A DNA stretch of 6,694 nucleotides from an uncultured Eubacteriales bacterium (GCA_902782895.1 CACZPA010000132.1:1-6694); one strand, 5' to 3'. Shown: positions 1-5,126, numbered from the stretch's first letter. Notes: generated by a model from the sequence alone, not told the origin. Program-made: numbers and translations.

Positions 1-44
1 ACCACGAGTGCCAGTAAGATATTGAACACTAATTTCTCTGTCAT
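1..44 (-). CDS. Holin-like membrane protein, N-terminal fragment
   Basis: The first 14 codons of a gene that runs off the left edge of the window. An ATG at 44-42 is preceded six bases upstream by AAAGGAG, a strong ribosome site that overlaps the stop codon of the upstream gene. The visible peptide starts MTEKLVFNILLALVV, a short polar head followed at once by a hydrophobic run, as in the first membrane helix of small phage holins. Its place at the end of the tail module, after an XkdX-like gene and a membrane-anchored small protein, is where Firmicute phages carry holin and then endolysin. The holin role is inferred from position and the hydrophobic start only. Confidence 0.6.
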   Translation of the reverse strand, partial: MTEKLVFNILLALV

Positions 45-55
45 CTTTCTCTCCT

Positions 56-442
56 TTACAGAAAATCATGTTTTTCAAGCCGTTCGGCATAATTGGAATT
101 GATGTATTGTACCGTCATTTTTGTCTGGTTGTTCCGGAACTCTGGATGTTGGCCGCAGTATTCATCATAGAAAGTAATGTCCGACATGCATTGATCGAAC
201 GCATCTTTGCTGTGTAGCTTTCCGGTCTGGAGCTCGTCTCCAAATCTAATGATTCTTACCCTGGCTGCAATAGCTGCGCGTTCATCCCCTTTTCTCTCGA
301 CCTGTTCCACCTTCTTCTCAAGAGTCTTAATCATGTCGATCACGGTCCTGAGCCGGTCGTGCTTATTGTCGTACCTGGTTATTAAAAACTGCGCGAATGT
401 GAGGATCCCGCCTCCCAGCAGTACCCCGATAAATGCCTCCAT
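56..442 (-). CDS. Membrane-anchored phage protein of unknown function, 128 aa, lysis region
   Basis: A 128-residue protein. Residues 2-21 form one hydrophobic segment containing GVLLGGG, probably a membrane anchor. It is followed by a charged helical stretch (about 24-60) with heptad-like spacing that could form a coiled coil, and then a soluble C-terminal domain rich in Asp, Tyr, Asn and His. The start is well supported: AAGGAGGG lies eight bases before the ATG. The gene ends 11 bases before the next start, so translation is probably coupled. Similar small proteins with one N-terminal helix sit between XkdX-like genes and holins in gut Firmicute prophages, usually without a named function. 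A lysis accessory role is possible, but no motif proves it. The reading frame is secure; the function is not. Confidence 0.8.
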   Translation of the reverse strand: MEAFIGVLLGGGILTFAQFLITRYDNKHDRLRTVIDMIKTLEKKVEQVERKGDERAAIAARVRIIRFGDELQTGKLHSKDAFDQCMSDITFYDEYCGQHPEFRNNQTKMTVQYINSNYAERLEKHDFL

Positions 443-593
443 CTGTTTTCCCTCCTTGTTCGTCGTCTGCGGACAGCATTCTGATCGTCCTGCTCAGTTT
501 AGTGATCATGTCTGCCTGCGTGCTATTAATTTCCTCCAGTTCCTCGATCAGCTTCAGCAGCTCCGTCTGGTTTAAGCCGGTCTCGCACCGCAT
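363..593 (-). CDS. Small coiled-coil hypothetical protein, 76 aa
   Basis: A 76-residue reading frame that fills the gap between the XkdX-like gene and the membrane-anchored protein. Residues 7-45 are rich in Leu, Ile, Glu and Lys at heptad-like spacing (TELLKLIEELEEI, then MITKLSRTIRML), so a short coiled coil is likely. The rest is Gly/Arg-rich and unlike a folded domain. The ATG overlaps the end of the upstream gene by 22 bases, with AGAGG about 10 bases before it. The 3' end overlaps the next gene by 80 bases in another frame. Without this gene there would be about 130 unused bases in an otherwise packed operon, which favours it being real. It could also be a chance frame. No family is recognised. 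Confidence 0.55.
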   Translation of the reverse strand: MRCETGLNQTELLKLIEELEEINSTQADMITKLSRTIRMLSADDEQGGKTDGGIYRGTAGRRDPHIRAVFNNQVRQ

Positions 594-700
594 ATCTTTT
601 CAGCCTCTTCTTCCGTCAGCACTCCGCTGTCTACATATGCCCACACTTCTGCAGCTGTAATCTTTTTCATTTTGTATCTCAGCTTGATGTAGTTATACAT
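572..700 (-). CDS. XkdX-like small phage protein, 42 aa
   Basis: A 42-residue protein starting MYNYIKLRYKMKK and continuing through AEVWAYVDSGVLTEEEAEKICG to a stop at 574-572. The pattern (aromatic and basic N-terminus, a helix, then a turn 'G-hydrophobic-hydrophobic-T-E-E-E' and a second helix ending near I-x-G) is that of the XkdX family of very short proteins encoded just after tail-fibre genes in Firmicute phages and in the PBSX element. Their function is not established. The start is supported by AAAGGAGG directly after the TGA of the preceding gene and five bases or so before the ATG. The position after the tail fibres and before holin-like genes also fits. Confidence 0.82.
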   Translation of the reverse strand: MYNYIKLRYKMKKITAAEVWAYVDSGVLTEEEAEKICGARPA

Positions 701-711
701 AGCTCCTCCTT

Positions 712-1023
712 TCATCCGTCGATCAGCATGGTGATGATCGTGTCTATCGCTTCCTCGAGAGCCTCGATGCGCTCCTCTGTTGAGGCTATATCCTCACCTT
801 CCGCTTCAGCATATTTCCACCATGCTTCAAAGCTTTCCTCAATACTTTCTTCTGTCTCCTCTCTATCCTCCGGGAGAAAGAACTCTGCCATCGAGCAGGT
901 GAATGCTCCCTCTTCGTCCTGCGTGTTATCCTTTGTCAGGATGACCTTTGTCCTGTCATCCGGCAGATATTCCACCAGCACCTTCGGGAGCTCCGCATTT
1001 GATTGTACATTTTCGTAAACCAT
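712..1023 (-). CDS. Acidic tail-module protein of unknown function, 103 aa
   Basis: A 103-residue, strongly acidic protein. Residues 1-55 look like a small beta-rich domain (VLVEYLPDDRTKVILTKDN). A Glu-rich segment follows (52-68), then a helix ending in ERIEALEEAIDTIITML, a likely short coiled coil. Proteins beginning MVYENVQ with a C-terminal helix of this kind commonly follow fibre genes and precede XkdX-like genes in Firmicute phages. AAGGAAAAGAAGAG lies before the ATG, inside the end of the reverse transcriptase frame, and the two genes overlap by 68 bases. It is followed 11 bases later by the XkdX-like gene. The acidic composition argues against it being the DGR accessory protein Avd, which is typically basic. 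Function unknown. Confidence 0.78.
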   Translation of the reverse strand: MVYENVQSNAELPKVLVEYLPDDRTKVILTKDNTQDEEGAFTCSMAEFFLPEDREETEESIEESFEAWWKYAEAEGEDIASTEERIEALEEAIDTIITMLIDG

Positions 1024-1762
1024 CTCTTCTTTTCCTTTCTTGAAATTTAGCCTTCGCCGAAATGATCCGCGTTGCCATTTCCGTCAGCTCGGCGTCGTGA
1101 TACTTCATGGCTATTCCGTATGAATCTGTTTCTTTCAGATAACCGTGATAACTGATAATCGCGCGTGCCCTTCTTTCTGACATCGTAAGTTCGTTTGTGT
1201 ACTCTCTCCACGCCCTGATGTATTGTCGTCTTAGTTTCTTAAACGTCCTTGACCTGATCGATGTGTGCGTCCTCGAGATTCTGTATCCTGCCATGTCGAT
1301 CATTGGCACCCCTCTCAGCAACTTCCTCTTCGACAGTTTCCTGTTCCGTTCCTCTTCTATCGAAAAGAGCTTTACGATCCCACTCGTCCGTTTGATCTGC
1401 AGGCCCAGCTCTTTATCCAGATACCTCGATATGGATCTGATCGCTGCTTTCGCTCCTTTGATGCTCGGCGTCAGCAGCAGGATGTCGTCCATATATGTCG
1501 CGCACCTCGTGACGTCATTAATGCGTTTTCCTCTCCTTACGGATCCGGATCTGTAAGACTCCCGTACTGCATATGACATCGCAAAATTAAAGAGCCATGC
1601 ATCTATGTATCCTCCTATGATCAGATGTCCGTCCGGAGCAATTGTCTCAACGAATTTCAAAAGTGTCAGAACCTCTTTCGCTCTCGGTACTTCCCTTTCG
1701 ATCAGTCCGATGACGGTGCTGTATTTAAGCGACTGATAGGCGCTCACTACATCCAGCTTCAC
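956..1762 (-). CDS. DGR reverse transcriptase, C-terminal part (palm catalytic site and thumb)
   Basis: This frame holds the catalytic half of a diversity-generating retroelement reverse transcriptase. In the numbering of this 268-codon frame, VKLDVVSAYQSL (1-12) is the first palm motif with catalytic Asp4. IGGYIDA (49-55) stands where DGR enzymes usually show (I/V/L)GxxxSQ. YMDD (90-93) is the core catalytic motif. MIDMAGYRISRTHTSIR (154-170) matches the segment after the palm that leads into the thumb. The frame can begin only at GTG 1762, which has no ribosome site at normal spacing (the nearest, AAGGAG, ends 23 bases before it). An independent start would also split the fingers from the palm. 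It is therefore most simply the continuation of the upstream frame after a +1 shift, giving a 434-residue product. The last ~22 codons overlap the next gene and look non-conserved. Confidence 0.88.
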   Translation of the reverse strand: MKLDVVSAYQSLKYSTVIGLIEREVPRAKEVLTLLKFVETIAPDGHLIIGGYIDAWLFNFAMSYAVRESYRSGSVRRGKRINDVTRCATYMDDILLLTPSIKGAKAAIRSISRYLDKELGLQIKRTSGIVKLFSIEEERNRKLSKRKLLRGVPMIDMAGYRISRTHTSIRSRTFKKLRRQYIRAWREYTNELTMSERRARAIISYHGYLKETDSYGIAMKYHDAELTEMATRIISAKAKFQERKRRDGLRKCTIKCGAPEGAGGISAG

Positions 1763-2261
1763 GAAAGTAGCAAATTGGCAGCTCGCTCCTTAAGTAATGA
1801 CTCACCTGCCTTTTGAGGCCTGTCTGTCCTCTTCCCGGAATACTGGCGTGCTGTGTCGGCTCGATCCTGGCATTCAGGAGCGGCTTCAGCTCTTCGTAGA
1901 TCACGTGGTTTATGATTTGATGGAAGTTGCTCAGTTTCGCGATATCCCTTTCCTTTCTGCAGGAACCATCGTATCTCCTTCTGATCTGCACATCTTCTAT
2001 CTCTTCCGGCCTTCTGCCCTCTTTGATCTCTGCGATCAGGTTTTCAGTTTCTTCGGTGATCGCCTCGATCGCTTCCTCTTTCAGTTCTTTTAATTCCGCA
2101 AGATCTTTTCTTTTGATTGCATCCAGGATATATTTTCTTGGGATTCCTGCATATTTTTCTACCATCACCAGCACGTCGCTTCTACGCCACTTGCCTGTCA
2201 GGAATTTCGTTACTGCTCTTTTGTATAGTTCATGTGATCCTTTATTGTATCTTTGTCTCAT
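1725..2261 (-). CDS. DGR reverse transcriptase, N-terminal part (extension and fingers), ends by frameshift
   Basis: The N-terminal half of the same enzyme. Residues 1-90 are a helical, Lys/Glu-rich extension without a recognised domain. Residues 92-158 are the fingers region of a DGR or group II intron-like reverse transcriptase: IRRRYDGSCRKERDIAKLS, then INHVIYEELKPLL, then the typical QHASIPGRGQTGLKR. Homology stops at CYF (164-166); the next 12 residues in this frame are junk before a TAA at 1727-1725. Skipping one C after the TTT of F166 gives CYFVKLDVVSAY, a perfect motif join. The ATG at 2261 has GAGGA just upstream. This half alone has no catalytic Asp residues and cannot polymerise. 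The upstream neighbour is the template repeat, 187 bases away. Confidence 0.87.
   Translation of the reverse strand: MRQRYNKGSHELYKRAVTKFLTGKWRRSDVLVMVEKYAGIPRKYILDAIKRKDLAELKELKEEAIEAITEETENLIAEIKEGRRPEEIEDVQIRRRYDGSCRKERDIAKLSNFHQIINHVIYEELKPLLNARIEPTQHASIPGRGQTGLKRQVSHYLRSELPICYFREAGCSERLSVA
1760..1769 (-). other. Candidate +1 frameshift site in the reverse transcriptase (TAC TTT C GTG)
   Basis: Reading the minus strand, zero-frame codons are TAC TTT CGT GAA and the catalytic half resumes at GTG. TTT_CGT allows tRNA-Phe to slip from TTT to TTC, and the same UUU_CGU heptamer core is the known +1 shift site of influenza A PA-X and of plant amalgaviruses. AAGGAG lies 19 bases before the TTT, farther than the three-base spacing of the prfB +1 site. 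No strong downstream structure was seen. A plain one-base insertion or a sequencing error explains the same data. Confidence 0.55.
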
Positions 2262-2292
2262 TTATCCTCGCTCATTTTTATCAGTGAACAAA

Positions 2293-2376
2293 CGGCTTTC
2301 GGCCGCACAATCTTCTGGCAGAATGCGCTCCGCGCCTACTAACCGCACGGAATTTCTTCCGTCCTCCATCCGGAGG
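2293..2376 (-). other. Cluster of three inverted repeats in the TR-RT spacer
   Basis: Reading the minus strand 5' to 3': CCTCC-GGAT-GGAGG at 2376-2363, immediately followed by ACGGAA-GAAA-TTCCGT at 2362-2347 (perfect 6-bp stem with a GAAA tetraloop), and later CGGC-CGAAA-GCCG at 2305-2293. The first two are directly adjacent and could stack end to end. None is followed by a T-run, so they are not intrinsic terminators. They are most likely RNA folds of the template RNA spacer. Confidence 0.55.
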
Positions 2377-2440
2377 TTTCGGTATTATCAGATGATCGCT
2401 TACGCGCGCGCATGGTGTGCCTCACCTCGTTAATGCATTG

Positions 2441-2457
2441 TCGTCTATGATAGACGA
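2441..2457 (-). other. Hairpin across the 3' boundary of the template repeat
   Basis: A perfect 7-bp inverted repeat with a three-base loop, TCGTCTA-TCA-TAGACGA in the transcribed sense. The 5' arm and loop lie in the last bases of TR, and the 3' arm lies just outside it. The matching VR end reads CGTTTATCAGGATC and cannot form this stem, so the structure marks the template copy only. Confidence 0.65.
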
Positions 2458-2593
2458 GGCCGGCTGTTCCAGTTCGCGTTACCCGGCGTATTGTTGCCAT
2501 TCTCGCCAGCCAGACCGCCATTCCCGCCGTTGTTCAAATTCATGAAGCGCCAGGGGACGCGGACGCCGGCGGAGCCCGTGCCATTGAAAGCCG
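2448..2593 (-). repeat. DGR template repeat (TR)
   Basis: A 146-base direct copy of the 3' end of the target gene, offset by 249 bases from VR. Read in the VR frame it contains 11 AAC/AAT codons, the codon type DGR templates use to spread substitutions over first and second positions. It has 29 adenines in the sense strand, and 17 are replaced in VR (10 A to G, 5 A to C, 2 A to T). Only two other positions differ: GGT/GGC and CTA/TTA, both silent. The segment from the TR codon for Gly518 to that for Phe530 is identical to VR. In the VR frame a TAG follows directly after the repeat and a TAA lies upstream, so TR is not itself translated as a protein copy. Confidence 0.96.
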
Positions 2594-2635
2594 CCGCACA
2601 CCATACCCGTTATTCTCATTTGTTGGTAGTTATAT

Positions 2636-2671
2636 GAGGGGACTTCCCCCTCTGGGCAGCTTATGCTGCCC
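2636..2671 (-). other. Two adjacent hairpins at the end of the DGR target gene
   Basis: GGGCAGC-ATAA-GCTGCCC (2671-2654) is a perfect 7-bp GC-rich stem with a four-base loop holding the stop codon TAA of the target gene. It begins 26 bases past the end of VR. GAGGGG-GAAGT-CCCCTC follows at 2652-2636. DGRs often have a GC-rich stem of 7-10 bp with a four-base loop shortly after VR, which promotes retrohoming in the Bordetella phage. Size, position and composition fit. No T-run follows, so a terminator is unlikely. The loop ATAA is not the GRNA type described for some DGRs. Confidence 0.65.
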
Positions 2672-4382
2672 ATTCACCCCGCTTTTTGCCCGATCCTGAT
2701 AAACGAGGCCGGCCGCCCCAGTTCGCGGCGCCCGGCGCAGCGTTGCCAGCCCCGCCAGCCAGACCGCCACTCCCGCCGCTGTGCAAATTCAGGAAGCGCC
2801 AGGGGACGCGGACGCCGGCGGAGCCCGTGCCAAAGAAAGCCGATTTCATCCAGTGTGCTGAGTCTCCCTCGATTTTTTCCGGGAACAGATACCCGAGCGC
2901 GGTCCTGAAGAACGACTTCACATAGTGCCATCCTGACGGAACCTTTTCTGCAGTCTTTACGAGCAAATGATTTGCTGTAACAGATCCGGACAGATTTACG
3001 GAGTCTCTGCATTCATAGATGGCATAGTCAAATTTGGTGTTGTCCGATGCATTGGCCGTCACATTGTAGAGCGGTTCGATCCCGACAGTGTAAGCGCCTT
3101 CGATCGCCTCGACGCCCATCACTCTGATTGGAGTCTTTCCGGCTGTCTTGGATCCGACACACCCATCTTTATGGCCCGGCACTTTCTCCGTCGATCCGGA
3201 GAACCACGGCATTGTGGATACTCTCGATCCGGCTATGACATCAAACGTATCGTCCACTTCCAGATTCAGCGCCGCATATGTTCCGCCATCAATCGTCACT
3301 TCCTCAATCGAAGCGATTCTCGCGATCGGCACGATGTTTCTCATTGTCGCCTGGCCGCGATCCGCGTTGCCTCCGGAGTAATCGCCTACCGCCACGGAAG
3401 ATCCGACTACGAGATTCGCCGCCTGTCCCGTGGTTACTATTACCCGTTTAACTCCTGTTTCCGCTTTTGCCACTTCGTACTGCAGGTTGTAGTTCAGGCA
3501 TCCCTCGAGGATCCCGGAGTTCTCCAGATTCCAATGACGGAGCTGCCACATGTCGAGCAGCCATATTGTGTCGCAGTCATTCCACAGCCCTTCGTAGTTG
3601 TTCCACTTCCTTGCTGCTGTCAGGCCGGTGCTTGCCGACGCAAAAATATACGGAGCTATGCCCGCTCCTGACGTCAGGTTTCCGTTTGAATTCAGGCCTC
3701 CTCCGAATGACGGATGCCATGTCAGGTTTCTCTTCGTTCCGTCCGGAGCGACATCGCCCGGGTACGGATGCATATCTCCTTTTCTGACTGTGGCCCATGA
3801 CTTATAGACATATGATCCGTCGTCCCACTCTTTCTTCCACAGGGCCAGTGCGAAAGTATAGACCGGGGCAGATTCTCCCGAGATATCAAATGATGACTCC
3901 CCTTCGACCGCAAGGATATTCATCGTTCCGTCCGATAATGACAGCGCATTTGCTCTGATGTACCATCCTCCGAGCGGATCTTCGTCCGTCCAGTCTCCGA
4001 TTATCTGATCAGTGTCGTTATACACCTGGGCCTGCTCCATTTCTGCCATGTCATCCAGCGGCGTCATGGCTGTGTCGCCCGATACATCCGGATGATAGTA
4101 TCTCAATGTGTACGTCTTGTCTGATCTCGCTTCCGCTGCCATCAGCGCGAATCTGTCCAGCAGCTCATAGCGATCCACGTTTTCTCCCTGGAGCGCCTTC
4201 GCGCGCGGGTACCACGAATTGAATACCCTGCTTGTATTCTCTCCGTCGAGAAGCGCTTTAAATGTGGCGTCCAGCACCTCTGCGCTCTGTGTTGAGCTTC
4301 CGGCAATCTGGCCAAGCGCCTCTATAATGCGCTCGCCCTGTTCGTGATTAATAGGTACATAGTCAATATTAAACTCCGGCAT
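2661..4382 (-). CDS. DGR-diversified tail/receptor-binding protein, 573 aa
   Basis: A 573-residue phage tail protein whose C-terminus is rewritten by the DGR. The start is supported by AGGAGG seven bases before the ATG, after a 16-base gap from the BppU-like gene. No signal peptide or membrane segment is seen. The N-terminal part (1-130) begins MPEFNIDYVPINHEQGERII and is probably the attachment domain. A large middle region (about 170-480) contains Gly/Trp-rich segments (KWNNYEGLWNDCDTIWLLDMWQLRHWN near 265-290, then TTGQAANLVVGSSVAVGDYSGG) like those of gut-phage DGR targets with C-type-lectin or formylglycine-enzyme-like folds; this fold is inferred. VR covers residues 514-562. Positions differing from the TR-encoded version are 517, 531, 534, 535, 538, 544, 545, 548, 549, 552, 556 and 557. 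The constant tail is GSGKKRGEWAA. Probable role: variable receptor binding on the virion. Confidence 0.92.
   Translation of the reverse strand: MPEFNIDYVPINHEQGERIIEALGQIAGSSTQSAEVLDATFKALLDGENTSRVFNSWYPRAKALQGENVDRYELLDRFALMAAEARSDKTYTLRYYHPDVSGDTAMTPLDDMAEMEQAQVYNDTDQIIGDWTDEDPLGGWYIRANALSLSDGTMNILAVEGESSFDISGESAPVYTFALALWKKEWDDGSYVYKSWATVRKGDMHPYPGDVAPDGTKRNLTWHPSFGGGLNSNGNLTSGAGIAPYIFASASTGLTAARKWNNYEGLWNDCDTIWLLDMWQLRHWNLENSGILEGCLNYNLQYEVAKAETGVKRVIVTTGQAANLVVGSSVAVGDYSGGNADRGQATMRNIVPIARIASIEEVTIDGGTYAALNLEVDDTFDVIAGSRVSTMPWFSGSTEKVPGHKDGCVGSKTAGKTPIRVMGVEAIEGAYTVGIEPLYNVTANASDNTKFDYAIYECRDSVNLSGSVTANHLLVKTAEKVPSGWHYVKSFFRTALGYLFPEKIEGDSAHWMKSAFFGTGSAGVRVPWRFLNLHSGGSGGLAGGAGNAAPGAANWGGRPRLSGSGKKRGEWAA
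2697..2713 (-). other. Probable IMH (initiation of mutagenic homing) end of VR
   Basis: The last 17 bases of VR, after the final substituted adenine position at 2714. The segment is GC-rich (CGGCCTCGT core) and matches the TR end (2464-2448) except for one base, CTA in TR against TTA in VR. It contains no adenine substitution. DGR homing starts from such a 3' block, where small TR/VR differences set the direction of transfer. The assignment is by position and composition. Confidence 0.6.
2697..2842 (-). repeat. DGR variable repeat (VR)
   Basis: The 146-base repeat inside the 3' end of the target gene (codons 514-562), aligned without gaps to TR. Of 19 differences, 17 fall on TR adenines and two are silent non-adenine changes. 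Of the 11 template Asn codons, eight are changed (to Phe, His, Ser, Ser, Ala, Ala, Ala, Gly) and three are kept (532, 547, 554). One Met, one Glu, one Thr and one Ser codon are also changed. The present version is rich in Gly, Ala and Ser. Confidence 0.96.
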
Positions 4383-4398
4383 AAACTGTCCTCCTTCC

Positions 4399-5115
4399 TT
4401 ATACCGTCTCTATGATCGCCCCGAAATGGAGTAATCCATCCATTCCGATGTATGCGGTCAAATTCCCTGTATTGACATATTCGGCAGCCTGGTTTGCGTA
4501 TTCTTCCGCTTTGTCTCTCGCCGCTACGGCTGAATCTTTCGCCTGCTGTGCGGCTGTATTTGCGTTCACTGCTCCCATCCTGGCCGCCTGTGCTGTCGTA
4601 TTTGCTTCTGTCGCTTCTGCTGCCGATCTCGTCGCAATACGCTCCGAGTCTTTTGCTGATGCTGAAGCTTCTATCGTTTCCGTCCTCAGCGTCTCCGCTT
4701 CTTCCATCGCTTCAACCAGCTCCTGCGCTTCCGACGTTGACATGACATCGTCATCCTGGACCGCTGCCTTCCGGATCCTGTTGATAAAGGACATTGTTCC
4801 CAGGATCTGGTTGTTATGCTGCATAATGATGTCGATCCACTCTGTGCCGTGTGCCGCCAACATATTAAACGTCAGTGTCATGACGATATATGTCTTCCCT
4901 GATTCTGTCACTTGAGAACAGTTTTTCTTTACAAATGTCCCGTCCGGCTTCTTCACTTCGCATCGCAGTTCAGTTCCGGAAGGAATTGCTATCGGTTCGC
5001 CTTCCTTTGTGACCAGGATCTTGATTCGTCTCGACATATCGTCGTACTGCCTTGATTCGATCTCCACGTAATTTCTTCGGAAGATATCAAGACTTATCTC
5101 ATAATCAAACTGCAT
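4399..5115 (-). CDS. BppU-like baseplate/tail protein with coiled coil, 238 aa
   Basis: A 238-residue structural protein. Residues 1-120 resemble the BppU N-terminal domain of Firmicute phage baseplates: an opening FDYEISLDI, an Asp/Arg-rich stretch that includes DDMSRRIKILVT, a PSGTELRCEVKKPDGT beta-hairpin region, then a segment ending TMSFINRIRKAA. Residues 126-212 form a long helix rich in Ala, Glu and Thr with heptad spacing, probably a trimeric coiled coil. The end (213-238) is a short beta-like tip, GNLTAYIGMDGLLHFGAI. The start is supported by AAAGGAGG five bases before the ATG, directly after the TGA of the fibre gene. It sits between the fixed fibre and the DGR target, so it may connect a receptor-binding protein to the baseplate; this is inferred from context. 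Confidence 0.82.
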   Translation of the reverse strand: MQFDYEISLDIFRRNYVEIESRQYDDMSRRIKILVTKEGEPIAIPSGTELRCEVKKPDGTFVKKNCSQVTESGKTYIVMTLTFNMLAAHGTEWIDIIMQHNNQILGTMSFINRIRKAAVQDDDVMSTSEAQELVEAMEEAETLRTETIEASASAKDSERIATRSAAEATEANTTAQAARMGAVNANTAAQQAKDSAVAARDKAEEYANQAAEYVNTGNLTAYIGMDGLLHFGAIIETV

Positions 5116-5126
5116 AGTTCCTCCTT

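Larger units (their letters stand above)
2262..2635 (-). ncRNA. Putative DGR template RNA (TR plus structured 3' spacer)
   Basis: Between the target gene and the reverse transcriptase lie 399 bases with no supported gene. They hold the template repeat (2593-2448) and a 186-base 3' spacer (2447-2262). In the Bordetella phage DGR, the RNA that spans TR and a 3' spacer is the template, and the spacer is needed for cDNA synthesis. The spacer here has several compact hairpins in the transcribed sense, which suits that role. Reading frames across this interval lack ribosome sites. RNA ends were not determined and no convincing promoter was seen, so the RNA is probably carried on the late operon transcript. 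Confidence 0.6.

Noticed and set aside
712..1023. The 103-residue gene after the RT as a DGR accessory protein (Avd).
   Set aside because: It is strongly acidic with a beta-rich N-terminus and matches the type of protein found after fibres in phages without a DGR.
2260..2277. A five-codon frame (MSEDK) ending in an ATGA overlap with the RT start, as a coupling leader peptide.
   Set aside because: No ribosome site precedes it, and so short a frame is easily chance.
2629..2634. TATAAC on the minus strand before TR as a -10 box for a separate TR promoter.
   Set aside because: No fitting -35 element lies about 17 bases upstream; the place is occupied by the GC-rich hairpin.
2654..2671. The GC-rich hairpin at the target stop as an intrinsic terminator.
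   Set aside because: It is followed by AGAGGGGG on the minus strand and by no T-run on the plus strand; termination here would also cut off TR and RT.
2479..3012. Two minus-strand frames (2479-2673 and 2674-3012) that encode similar peptides with WHGLRRRPRPLAL, looking like a duplicated Arg-rich protein.
   Set aside because: They are the TR and VR repeats read in the same alternative frame. Neither has a ribosome site, and the second lies wholly within the well-supported target gene.
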